This document shows positions 1 through 8,181 of a DNA stretch of 24,633 nt, piece by piece. The stretch covers positions 1 through 24,633 of the forward strand of contig JAZDMF010000020.1 of NCBI GenBank assembly GCA_043801235.1, read 5' to 3'. Within the stretch, counting starts at the first letter, position 1, and every line of letters starts with the position of its first letter. Origin of the DNA: DAOQAK01 sp043801235 (lineage in GTDB: Bacteria; Bacteroidota; Bacteroidia; Bacteroidales; CG2-30-32-10). The notes below the pieces were generated by a model that saw only the letters and a list, made by a program, of their open reading frames with translations, was not told the origin of the DNA and did no database searches. The translations under genes and the position numbers were made by a program.

Positions 1-26
1 TAAAAAATCCGCCAAATGATGGCGGA
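1..26 (-). terminator. Intrinsic terminator, minus strand
   Basis: A 6-bp GC-rich stem (TCCGCC at 8-13, GGCGGA at 21-26) with a 7-nt loop. On the minus strand it is followed at once by a run of six T (positions 7 to 2). It would stop leftward transcripts coming from the T9SS gene or from the CTD relic. It lies ~290 nt beyond the relic, so it could also belong to something since lost. Confidence 0.6.
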
Positions 27-317
27 ATTTCATATTTTATTGATAATCAACTGACAACATTTTGGGACACCCAAAAATAAATAACTTTGTAGTAATATCA
101 AGGGTTTCAGAGGGTGTCCCGAAAAAGTGCGGAAGACAGGACAAGAGTAAAGTAGCAGACGGACATTATGGACAAACATAAGTTAGAATGATATAGAACA
201 AATATAATAAGGATGTTTCAAAAAAGACATGAAATTTTTCACACCATCCAAAAATGAAATAATTATCGAGTAGAAAATTAATCGAGTTCGTTACTGTTTA
301 TTTTATATTAAAAAAAA
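27..317. other. Intergenic stretch with inverted repeat, no gene seen
   Basis: I find no convincing coding region. The stretch holds a 9-bp perfect inverted repeat, GGGACACCC (64-72) and GGGTGTCCC (112-120), flanked by TTTT/AAAA so that 12 of 13 positions pair over a 39-nt spacer. A looser repeat, GGATG...CATCC, lies near 212-250. Both look like decayed ends of an insertion element, but no transposase reading frame remains here. Confidence 0.4.
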
Positions 318-428
318 TTACTTCAGAAGTTTTTTCTCCTCGAAATATTTATTGCTGTTCTGCAGCGTAAGCATATAGATTCCTTCAGCAAACGTCATGT
401 TTGCCGCTTCATTACAATTATAATAAGG
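318..428 (-). pseudogene. Orphan fragment of a T9SS C-terminal sorting domain
   Basis: Read on the minus strand, this stretch encodes an uninterrupted ~36-residue peptide that includes EGIYMLTLQNSNKYFEEKK and ends LLK before a TAA at 320-318. The pattern (G-[IV]-Y-x-L-x-L then basic residues and a short hydrophobic end) is that of the last strands of a type A T9SS sorting domain. It matches the tail of the neighbouring 996-aa protein (GGVYYLTL...ERKQLVVE) but is in another frame, begins directly after that gene's stop, and has no start or upstream domain. I read it as the 3' remnant of a second cargo gene, left by recombination or displaced when a different tail was acquired. Confidence 0.7.
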
Positions 429-430
429 TA

Positions 431-3421
431 CTACTCAACCACGAGTTGCTTGCGCTCAAAGTAACTACCTGAGCTATTTCGTAAAGTTAAATAATACACC
501 CCGCCGGAAAGCGTGCTTACATCAAGGCTGAAAATGGTGGAACCTTCATCGAGATTTACACTCCTCTTCATAATCAACTGTCCGAATAAGTTGTAAAGTT
601 CTACTTCTGCTTCCGTGGCAAAAGAAGAATTGACTGTGCAGCTCACAAAATCGGTTGCTGGATTGGGATACAATAAAAGGTTAAAATAATTACTTTTTAC
701 ATCAACAATATCAGTAAAAACATAGCACGTCCACGTAAGATCATCAATTACGGGCCTCTTTGTACCATTGCTTTCAAATTTAATCTGAACATTTCCCTCT
801 ATATTAATTCCTGTGATTGTAGTTGTGGTAACCGTTGCCGATACAGGAACTGTCCCTACCTGTACTCCGTTAACGAAAACGGGTAAATCGTAAGTTCCAT
901 CAGAAAATGGAAATTTTGTAGTAACCGTAATGTCCCCTATTCCATTTGGTGTAATAGGAGATTCAGCATACCCCTTAAAACATATTGCTTTTCCTGTCAA
1001 CGTCTGGTCTGTTCTTGCTGTAGTAGCATTCCATGTGTTTCCATCATCACCTGTCCATGTCCTTGCAAGATAAGTGTTCGAACTGTTGGTAGGGATATTT
1101 GTAAATGTTTCGCTGCCACAGGTAGTAGATACATCTGTCACACTACCGCTACAAGTTACATTTACTGTTGTAGCCCCACCACCAGCGTTAGAAATAATCT
1201 CAGAATTGTATGAAGCAATGGTCAATCCGGATTTCAGACGAACATAAATTAGAGTCGAGGCAAGCGTAGCGCTGGTATACGGTATATTTACACTTGAAGT
1301 AAACCCTGAGCCGGAGGTCAGTGATATTTCATAATCAGTCGGGGCGCTAACGGTTATATTTGAAGGATATCCCGTTAATGCACTTCCGCTTAAGCTGTAT
1401 GATTGTTCCGTTGAAGGCCCGGAGCCGACAGTATAATTAAAACCTGTCAGGCTTGACTGAGTTACAGATAATGAAGGTAGTGGGACATCAGTCACACTGC
1501 CACTGCAACTTACATTAACGGTTGTAGCTCCACCGCCGGCATTTGCAATAAGCTCTGAATTATATGACGCAATAGATAAACCTGCTTTTAATCTGACATA
1601 AATAAGTGTTGAAGCAAGGGTTGCGCTTGAATAAGGTACGTTTACAGATGATGTAAATCCGGAACCCGAACTTAAAGAAATTTCATAATCGGTGGGTGCT
1701 GTCACAGTAATATTTGAAGGATATCCTGTCAAACTGCTTCCGCTTAAATTATAGGATTGTTCCGCAGAAGGCCCGGAACCGATAATATAGGTAAAACCTG
1801 TCAGTGCAGTTTGGTTTGTACTTAATAATGGTGACGGTGCTGCTGTCACACTACCACTACAAGTAACCTCTTCTGTTGTTGCGCCACCTCCTGCATTTGT
1901 AATTATTTCTGAATTATAAGATCCAACGGCCAGTCCGGCTCTCAGGCGCACATAAAGGTTCGTAGAAAAAGTCGGACCTGAATAAGGTACATTTACACTT
2001 GAAGCATATCCCGAGCCGGAAGTCAGCGACACTTCATAGTTGGCCGGTGCCGTTACTGTAATATTTGACGGGTATCCTGTTAAATTGCTTCCGCTTAAAT
2101 TATAGGATTGTGTTGTTGAAGGTCCCGAACCGAAAACATATGTAAAGCCGGAAAGAGGGTTAGGTGAAGCGAGCAAAGTTGGCGAGGGCGCAGCGCTTAC
2201 ACTGCCATTACATGTTACATCAGCTGACGAAGCCCCTCCTCCGATATTTGTAATTATCTCAGAGTTGTATGTATTTACAGCTAACCCTGCCTTTAGACGC
2301 ACATAAACAACCACTGACGCAAGTGTTGCGCCAGTAAAAGGTATGTTCACACTTGAATAATAATTCGAATAATCAAGCGAAAGTTCATAATCTGCAGGGG
2401 CTGTGGCAACAATATTTCCCGGATATCCGGTCAGGTCTGTTCCGCTGATCTGATAGCTTTGCGCCACAGAAGGCCCGGCGCCAAACGAATATGTGAAACC
2501 CGATAAAGTTGCAGGATTTGCATTCAGTGTAGATGGAGGGGCGGCCGTAACGCTTCCGCTGCAGGGCACATCAAATGTTGCAGCACCACCACCAGAAACA
2601 GAAATCAGTTCAGAATTATATGTACCAATTGCCAATCCCGCTTTTAACCTTACATAAACAGGCACCGGAGAAAGTGTAGCGCTGGTATAGGGTACATTTA
2701 TATTTGTTGAGAAAGAAGAATTATCTAAGGAAACCTCATAATCAGCAGGCGCTGTAACTGCAATGTTTCCCGGTGCGCCCGTAAGATTGCTGCCGCTCAG
2801 GTTAAAAATTTGTGCTACAGACGGCCCGCTTCCAAAATAATAGTCAACACCTTCCAATGATGATGGGTTAGCGGCTAAGGTCTGCCCCATATCTGTAATC
2901 ATAATCTCATCTACACAAAGAAAACTTGAATTTGAATAGGGACAATAAATTCTTATTTTAATATTGCTGCTTGCGTCATTCACTGTTACCGAACAAAAAG
3001 TATAGGTTGCAACACTTGTGAAATCTATTGTTGTAATATCAGTAAATGCCCCATTGTTTATCGATTTTTGGACTTTTACAGTTCCACCGCCTAAGACAGT
3101 GGAAAAATTACGATAATAAAAACTTACGGTACCGACTGAATTGACTTCTGGTGTTGTGATGTATGATTCCAGATACCTGTTTATTTTAACTGCGCCTCCG
3201 GAAGAATTATATGCATTTGTTGCATCCAGACCCATTGCGTATTCCACATCCCAGTTGCCGCTGGAAAGTGTAAACGTTCCGTTTGTCCAGCTTGAGGTCG
3301 GAAAATTCGGCGAGGTGAAACTTTCGGTAAAATGTATGCCTGCCTTCGCCTGCAAACAGAAAAAAGAAAGTAAAAGAAATGAAAAAATGCGTAAGCGGAA
3401 TTTAGATAAAACTGTCATCAT
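431..3421 (-). CDS. Secreted T9SS cargo protein with five ~118-aa repeats
   Basis: A 996-aa surface or secreted protein of unknown binding target. The N-terminal signal peptide (core FSFLLLSFFCLQAKAG) is followed by a jelly-roll-like domain ending in DEIMITD. Five tandem modules of ~118 residues come next (about 2880 down to 1137), each with the phrases GSGPS..QSY.LSG, LTGYP.NI.VTAP, YVRLKAGL and GGGATT. A second jelly-roll-like domain precedes a type A sorting domain (YPNPATDF, then GGVYYLTL and a basic tail), which marks export through T9SS and anchoring or release at the surface. The frame extends to a TTG at 3442, but ATG at 3421 gives a normal signal peptide, and a -7-like TATACTTG lies just upstream (3447-3440). 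The modules are probably beta-sandwich adhesin or spacer units. Function is unknown; export by T9SS is well supported. Confidence 0.88.
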   Translation of the reverse strand: MMTVLSKFRLRIFSFLLLSFFCLQAKAGIHFTESFTSPNFPTSSWTNGTFTLSSGNWDVEYAMGLDATNAYNSSGGAVKINRYLESYITTPEVNSVGTVSFYYRNFSTVLGGGTVKVQKSINNGAFTDITTIDFTSVATYTFCSVTVNDASSNIKIRIYCPYSNSSFLCVDEIMITDMGQTLAANPSSLEGVDYYFGSGPSVAQIFNLSGSNLTGAPGNIAVTAPADYEVSLDNSSFSTNINVPYTSATLSPVPVYVRLKAGLAIGTYNSELISVSGGGAATFDVPCSGSVTAAPPSTLNANPATLSGFTYSFGAGPSVAQSYQISGTDLTGYPGNIVATAPADYELSLDYSNYYSSVNIPFTGATLASVVVYVRLKAGLAVNTYNSEIITNIGGGASSADVTCNGSVSAAPSPTLLASPNPLSGFTYVFGSGPSTTQSYNLSGSNLTGYPSNITVTAPANYEVSLTSGSGYASSVNVPYSGPTFSTNLYVRLRAGLAVGSYNSEIITNAGGGATTEEVTCSGSVTAAPSPLLSTNQTALTGFTYIIGSGPSAEQSYNLSGSSLTGYPSNITVTAPTDYEISLSSGSGFTSSVNVPYSSATLASTLIYVRLKAGLSIASYNSELIANAGGGATTVNVSCSGSVTDVPLPSLSVTQSSLTGFNYTVGSGPSTEQSYSLSGSALTGYPSNITVSAPTDYEISLTSGSGFTSSVNIPYTSATLASTLIYVRLKSGLTIASYNSEIISNAGGGATTVNVTCSGSVTDVSTTCGSETFTNIPTNSSNTYLARTWTGDDGNTWNATTARTDQTLTGKAICFKGYAESPITPNGIGDITVTTKFPFSDGTYDLPVFVNGVQVGTVPVSATVTTTTITGINIEGNVQIKFESNGTKRPVIDDLTWTCYVFTDIVDVKSNYFNLLLYPNPATDFVSCTVNSSFATEAEVELYNLFGQLIMKRSVNLDEGSTIFSLDVSTLSGGVYYLTLRNSSGSYFERKQLVVE
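1137..2880 (-). repeat. Five tandem ~354-bp coding repeats
   Basis: Five in-frame copies with boundaries near 1137, 1491, 1843, 2196, 2546 and 2880. The two copies nearest the C-terminus are very alike (both contain DYEISL.SGSGFTSSVN and ATLASTLIYVRLK). The N-terminal copies diverge more, which suggests expansion from the C-terminal side. A sixth, diverged copy lies in the next gene near 5165-5515. Confidence 0.85.
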
Positions 3422-3439
3422 AATATTAAAATTAATTTT

Positions 3440-3447
3440 CAAGTATA
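3440..3447 (-). promoter_or_regulatory. Possible -7 promoter element
   Basis: TATACTTG on the minus strand matches the Bacteroidota consensus TAnnTTTG at 7 of 8 positions and lies 18 nt before the ATG at 3421. No clear -33 TTTG is visible. It supports the internal ATG as the start, because the longer TTG-start frame would overlap this element. Confidence 0.35.
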
Positions 3448-3510
3448 CAATGCTAAATTAATATTTTGTAAAGAATCTTATTGTGGTTACCAGAATTGTG
3501 CAGGATTTTT

Positions 3511-3550
3511 TCTGACAGAAAAAGAAACCCTGATCTAAATCAAGGTTTCT
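3511..3550 (-). terminator. Intrinsic terminator after the lamin-tail gene
   Basis: A stem of AGAAACC (3523-3529) with GGTTTCT (3544-3550), extended by TGAT/ATCA around a CTAA loop. On the minus strand it is followed by TTTTTCTGTC. It lies 8 nt past the stop codon of the 1230-aa gene, so the two large T9SS genes are probably separate transcription units. Confidence 0.75.
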
Positions 3551-3557
3551 GATCATT

Positions 3558-6500
3558 TTACTGTTTTGCAAAAGATTTTGTTTTGAGTACCCGCCCATCC
3601 GCAGTGTATATTTTGAAAAAATACAAACCGCTGGTATAGCCAGAAATGTCAAAACCAAAATTATTAATTCCTTTTTGTAAATTGCAACTTTGTCCGTAAA
3701 CTTTCTGTCCGAATGTGTTAATGATTTCAACTACAGCAGCACTTTCTTCAGAACAATATAAATCACATTTTAATTCCGATGCTGCTGGATTGGGATACAG
3801 GTTAAGCATAAAATTGTTTTCCTGATCGCACGAAACAGCGATGGGTGTAAAGTATTCATAACCTCCGTTATAATCAGTTTGTTTTAGACGGTAATAAAAA
3901 GTTCCATCAAATGAGTTTATATCACTATAAGTGTACGTTAAACTTTCATTGCTGTTTCCGGCTCCGGCAATTTTTGCAACAGTTTCCCAGAAAATCAGAT
4001 CACTGCTTTTTTCAATTGTAAAATAATCATTATTGGTTTCTGATGCAGTAACCCATTGTATTAACACATCGTTATCTTCACAGTATGCTGAAAAAGATTC
4101 CAGTTCTATCGGTAAAACAATTTCACAACCCCAGTTTTCATAAGTTCGGACTTCTGTTCCTTCGGCATAGTTGGCTAATCCGCCCTCGGCCTCATTAAAA
4201 CCAGCATCATAATAATGGGCATCATAACATCCGGTTGACATGTCTATTAAAGCAGTCCATTTTTCCATTGCACCACTTGGATCATTATCATAGCGTCCGG
4301 ATGTATTCGTGTTATCGCAAAATACAGCATAATAAGTTCTACCCGTAGGACATGCAGCGCTAAAATCATAAACTACTGTTGGCGAACTTCCTGTAAATAC
4401 AACCGCATAAGAATTTGCAGGAATTATTCCTGATGGTGGCTCTAATACAGGAGTACATGTAGGGTAGGTCACTTGGGCCAGAGCATTCAGTGAAGCTACA
4501 TATGTGGGATTCGTCACGAATTTTTGTGCTGATTCCATACTGTATTCTGTCCCGCCAGTACCAACACTTGGAAATGAAACAGCCAGATCGTCAACATCAA
4601 CAGGTGAACTTCCAGTTTTAAAAACAACTGATTCATTGATGCCTTCATCCCCGCCGCATGAATAAATAAGCGTCTGCAAAATTTGAAGGTTGTCAGTACA
4701 TGTCCCTGACCTTCTGATTCTTACATCGTCAAAAAAGCTCCAATATGTAGCATTGGATGTTGTATAGGTAAATCTTACCTGGATAATGTTTGCAGCAAGA
4801 GCATAAAAATATACCCTGGGCTCAACATCCCCGGTTATAGTGATTAAGGTTGTCCAGGCTTTGGTTCCGTCATTCTGTTCAACTAATAATGTATTTGGGG
4901 AAGCAGAACTGGATTGATGATACCAAAAACTTAACAAATCTGCATTGGAAAAAGTGGGTGATGTTATTGTTACTGTTGAATTCAGTACTCCATTAAACTC
5001 AAGACTATTTGCATTTCTGTTCCATAGCTGAGTTGCGGTTGGACCCTGATAATCAAGTATACCGCCTGATGCAACAGATCCCGACCAAGACGGACTTGTT
5101 GTTGATGCCAGGGTTGACAAATCAGTAACATTATCAAATCCTTCATCTATGAACCACGTAGATACAGCAGTCACGGTTCCGCTGCAGGTAACATTTACAG
5201 TGGTTGCGCCCCCGCCGGCATTTGTCACTGTTTCACTATTATAATTTCCAACGGATAATCCGGCTTTTAAACGCACATATACTGTTTTTGGTTGCCCGGT
5301 AATGATTCCGCTTGCATATGCAAATGTGACGGAAGAAGAATAAGAAGATCCATTCGTTGAAACTTCATAGTTAGTAGAACCCGTTACCGTAATATTGCCG
5401 GATCCTGTTAAATTTACTCCGCTCAAAGAGTATGTTTGATTTGAAGAGGGCCCGTAACCAAGCATATATGAAAAACCAGTAAGTGAAGAAGGAGAAACCA
5501 AAAGTGTCGGACCGCAACTCATAGTATGAGAACCTAAGTGAGTAACATCATCAATGTTGTACTGTGTCCATTCTGATTCCAAAGTGGGAAATCCACTTCC
5601 CGGATTAGTTGTAATCCCGCCTGTGACCGTAGATTTTCTGACCAATGTCTTATCAACCGTCGTATTGCTTGCGCTGATCCATGCAGAACCAGGATCTTCA
5701 CCTATTCTGCCAAAAATGTCAACATATGAAGTTGTTGAAATTTTATATAAGGCAACAGCATCGTCTCCGTTAAAGCCCACAGCAGTATTGCTTGTACCAG
5801 AAACACCTAATGCCTCACCTGAATTTTCATAGATAATAGTAGAACCCGAGGTTAATGTACCAGAAAGAGTGACATCGTTTGATGGCGTACCTGAACCATT
5901 TGAATAACACTGTAATTTATAATTTGATAAATCGACACTGCTCGATGTACCATTATAAATTTCAATATACTTGTTATTGCTGCTCCCTTCAATGTATTCT
6001 GAGATGATCAGATCAGATGAACAATAACTTGATGCACTTGTTGCCTGACTGCCGTTCCCCGGAGATGTGGTATTTATTTTTATGGAAGTACCTGTACAAT
6101 TTTTTTCAAAAATCTCGAAATAATAAGTAGTAGAAGCTGTTAATCCCGTAACGGTTACGCTTGTTCCTGAGCCCAGAAATACAACATAGCTACCGGAACC
6201 GCAATCTGTCCCTGAGCTAAACGTTGCACTGGCAGTATAACTTATTCCATCCGCTGGGTCTGTTGGTGCACCGCCAGCCCTTGCAACCACAATTACTCCA
6301 TCACCGGGCGTTCCGCCACGTGTCCAATTAACAACAATAGAATTATTGGTAACTGTTCCAAAGGCAGCAATAGTTGCCTGGGTTGTTGGATCGGTACAGG
6401 CGGAAGTTGGCGTAAAATAAACTTGATCAAATTCTGTTGAAATTATAGCATTAGCACCTGTGGAATGTAATGCAGCAACTCCAAGATATCCATTAGTAGC

Positions 6501-7250
6501 TGGAACTAAGGTATTATTTGTTGCACTCCCTTGGCTAACAGTAGTGTTTGCTGCACTGGGAACATCTGAGGCTATTGCTCCGGTTCCATTTGCTGTTGGT
6601 AATGTGGATGTATATATCGCCCAAGCCCCAACAGATGAACGTGTAACCCTAATGAGGAAACCAATATCTGTAATAGCATTAGTTGTGCCTCCGGATGATG
6701 TAATTACAGTGGAGCTAACAGCACCATTTACAACATATTCAAGTCTAATGTCATCTACACCTGTATCATCACCTATTGCGATTCTGTAACCATCAACAGT
6801 AGCGTTATTAAGTGTTGCTTCATTAGCATAAAGCCAAAAATAAGCTTGGTTAGCAGCTGTAAAAGCCTGAGCCCTTCTTCCAATAAAAAAATTCCATTCT
6901 TGGCTTGTTCCCCAATCACTGACTTGACTACTTAAATAATCTGTTTCGGCTACGGCTGGTCCGTTCAATCTTAAGGTATTGGATCCTGTAGCTCCGGCTG
7001 CCGCAGTACTGTTTGCGTCTATTGTCCAATAGGTAGTATTACCGCCCCAAACAGGTGATGTAGTAAAATTGCCATCAGAATAAGTGTCAAAAAGTGTCTG
7101 CCCCCACCCATTCAAGCTAATAGCAGAAAGTGCAAAAAAGCCAATCAAGAAATAAACAAAATGAATTGCAGCAGGTTTTCGGGGCCCGGGATGCCGGCGT
7201 AAGGGTGAGTGAACAGCCGGCTTTAGATATCTTTCAATCATTGCCATCAT
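3558..7250 (-). CDS. Multidomain T9SS cargo protein with lamin-tail domain
   Basis: A 1230-aa secreted protein. Order of parts: signal peptide with hydrophobic core (HFVYFLIGFFALSAISLNGW); a concanavalin-like N-terminal domain of ~230 residues; an FN3-like segment with LTASTTYYFEIFE; a lamin-tail (LTD) domain beginning LIISEYIEGSSNNKYIEIYN (about 6030-5530); one copy of the ~118-aa module repeated in the neighbouring 996-aa protein; a jelly-roll domain ending FFDDVRI; a Cys-containing segment (LIYSCGGDEG); an FN3-like stretch (ASETNNDYFTIEKS); and a type A sorting domain (YPNPAASELKCDL to GLYFFKI...KSFAKQ). LTD domains in bacteria usually sit on extracellular enzymes or adhesins, but I see no catalytic domain. 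The open frame begins with GTG at 7262; I prefer ATG at 7250 (7241 is also possible). An intrinsic terminator follows. Confidence 0.87.
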   Translation of the reverse strand: MMAMIERYLKPAVHSPLRRHPGPRKPAAIHFVYFLIGFFALSAISLNGWGQTLFDTYSDGNFTTSPVWGGNTTYWTIDANSTAAAGATGSNTLRLNGPAVAETDYLSSQVSDWGTSQEWNFFIGRRAQAFTAANQAYFWLYANEATLNNATVDGYRIAIGDDTGVDDIRLEYVVNGAVSSTVITSSGGTTNAITDIGFLIRVTRSSVGAWAIYTSTLPTANGTGAIASDVPSAANTTVSQGSATNNTLVPATNGYLGVAALHSTGANAIISTEFDQVYFTPTSACTDPTTQATIAAFGTVTNNSIVVNWTRGGTPGDGVIVVARAGGAPTDPADGISYTASATFSSGTDCGSGSYVVFLGSGTSVTVTGLTASTTYYFEIFEKNCTGTSIKINTTSPGNGSQATSASSYCSSDLIISEYIEGSSNNKYIEIYNGTSSSVDLSNYKLQCYSNGSGTPSNDVTLSGTLTSGSTIIYENSGEALGVSGTSNTAVGFNGDDAVALYKISTTSYVDIFGRIGEDPGSAWISASNTTVDKTLVRKSTVTGGITTNPGSGFPTLESEWTQYNIDDVTHLGSHTMSCGPTLLVSPSSLTGFSYMLGYGPSSNQTYSLSGVNLTGSGNITVTGSTNYEVSTNGSSYSSSVTFAYASGIITGQPKTVYVRLKAGLSVGNYNSETVTNAGGGATTVNVTCSGTVTAVSTWFIDEGFDNVTDLSTLASTTSPSWSGSVASGGILDYQGPTATQLWNRNANSLEFNGVLNSTVTITSPTFSNADLLSFWYHQSSSASPNTLLVEQNDGTKAWTTLITITGDVEPRVYFYALAANIIQVRFTYTTSNATYWSFFDDVRIRRSGTCTDNLQILQTLIYSCGGDEGINESVVFKTGSSPVDVDDLAVSFPSVGTGGTEYSMESAQKFVTNPTYVASLNALAQVTYPTCTPVLEPPSGIIPANSYAVVFTGSSPTVVYDFSAACPTGRTYYAVFCDNTNTSGRYDNDPSGAMEKWTALIDMSTGCYDAHYYDAGFNEAEGGLANYAEGTEVRTYENWGCEIVLPIELESFSAYCEDNDVLIQWVTASETNNDYFTIEKSSDLIFWETVAKIAGAGNSNESLTYTYSDINSFDGTFYYRLKQTDYNGGYEYFTPIAVSCDQENNFMLNLYPNPAASELKCDLYCSEESAAVVEIINTFGQKVYGQSCNLQKGINNFGFDISGYTSGLYFFKIYTADGRVLKTKSFAKQ
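5165..5515 (-). repeat. Single copy of the ~118-aa module shared with the neighbour gene
   Basis: Encodes LLVSPSSLTGFSYMLGYGPS through YVRLKAGLSVGNYNSE to ATTVNVTCSGTVT. It is the same module that occurs five times in the adjacent 996-aa protein, which points to module exchange between the two cargo genes. Confidence 0.8.
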
Positions 7251-7262
7251 AAAAAGTAACAC

Positions 7263-7850
7263 GATAGGGTTAGTAAAGTGCTATTTTTTAAGCCGGTTTC
7301 AGAGATGCGGGGCAGGGTAAATGCCCGGCAACCATCAAGGGTGTTCAGCGTTAAAAAATACTGTCAAATAATTCAAAAAACTGTTTAATATACCTTATGT
7401 ACTATAAATTATTTTACAAATATAATCCATACCCCTTATTAATGCAAGTGTTTTAATGGAAAATTTTCAACAAATTAGACAAAGCTCAAAAATATATATA
7501 CGAACTAAAATATGTCCCTGTTTTTATTTGTGGGAAACACTTAGATGAAAATTAAAAGAATTGCTTAATTGTTTAACGGTTCAATTGTACAAGATTGATA
7601 AAAAGTTTACAAGCAGACAAGTTGATAAGCTGACAAGCGAAGAATTAGCGGGTTAATATTTTCTTAGTGTTTCTATGTGTTTAATGCTAATAATGAACAG
7701 AAACACATAAGATGTGATGCGATGATGCGAATTACTTTGGGCTTGGAATTTGATTGGAGCTTTCAAAAAACATTCACCCGCTCCAACACCTGATATATCA
7801 CATTTGACATCATATATTTTACAACGCAGATACGTCAAGGGGGCCATATG
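7263..7850. other. Long intergenic stretch without a convincing gene
   Basis: The stretch contains a hairpin, GGGCA-N7-TGCCC (7311-7327), in the presumed 5' leader of the lamin-tail gene. Near 7590-7640 there is a low-complexity run of loosely repeated CAAG and TTGATAAG units. A 64-codon minus-strand frame at 7653-7847 has no family features or clear ribosome binding site, so I do not call it. There is no exact TAnnTTTG just upstream of 7250. Confidence 0.5.
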
Positions 7851-7861
7851 TAAAAATGTGC

Positions 7862-7951
7862 TTATCCAAATATGTATGCTATGACAACAATAGCTGCCAT
7901 CATTGATAAATAAATGATCATAAGCGCATTTTCTTTCAGCATTGATCTCAT
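7862..7951 (-). CDS. 29-aa membrane mini-protein with strong RBS
   Basis: A 29-codon frame, MRSMLKENALMIIYLSMMAA followed by IVVIAYIFG and TAA. A short basic/acidic N-terminus (R2, K6, E7) precedes one hydrophobic helix of ~20 residues, the shape of a small single-pass inner-membrane protein. The start is supported by a textbook AGGAGG (7965-7960) 8 nt upstream, unusual in a phylum where such motifs are rare. A plausible promoter lies further up. It is orphaned between larger genes with no obvious partner. It does not match KdpF, CcoS or CydX as I know them. Function is unknown; the call rests on the ribosome binding site and composition. Confidence 0.55.
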   Translation of the reverse strand: MRSMLKENALMIIYLSMMAAIVVIAYIFG

Positions 7952-7959
7952 TTGGTTTT

Positions 7960-7965
7960 CCTCCT
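7960..7965 (-). promoter_or_regulatory. AGGAGG ribosome binding site of the mini-protein
   Basis: A perfect six-base match to the anti-Shine-Dalgarno complement, 8 nt before the ATG at 7951. It is the main evidence that the short frame is translated. Confidence 0.6.
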
Positions 7966-7979
7966 GTTTTATGCTGTTA

Positions 7980-8011
7980 CTAAATTACGCTAAAATAAGC
8001 AGGAAGTCAAT
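7980..8011 (-). promoter_or_regulatory. Putative promoter of the mini-protein gene
   Basis: On the minus strand, ATTG is followed after 20 nt by TAATTTAG, one base away from the Bacteroidota TAnnTTTG box at suitable -33/-7 spacing. The same bases also read as TTGACT-17-TAATTT, a sigma70-like arrangement. It lies ~30 nt before the start codon. Confidence 0.35.
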
Positions 8012-8181
8012 CAGGCTGAGCCCTTAAGAGATTATAGGGGTTAATACGCATATAATTATGTGTGTATCTTTAGCCAGTATTATTCACAAAATATTTTATA
8101 ATGCCATGTGGCAAGACAGGGAATATCGAATTTTAAATAAAAAAATAAAATTTATTTCATTGTTCGTTATTCATTATTCAT

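Noticed and set aside
3458..3730. 90-codon minus-strand frame at the end of the lamin-tail gene
   Set aside because: It overlaps the certain gene in another frame, runs through the terminator hairpin and shows no domain.
7290..7360. A GGCAACC...GGGTGTTCA string on the plus strand resembling part of a SAM-I riboswitch
   Set aside because: The P2-P4 arms are incomplete, there is no plus-strand gene downstream, and the resemblance is limited to short strings. A covariance-model search (Rfam SAM) with a significant hit would be needed to revive it.
7653..7847. 64-codon minus-strand frame
   Set aside because: No recognisable family, no clear ribosome binding site, and composition like the surrounding low-complexity intergenic DNA.
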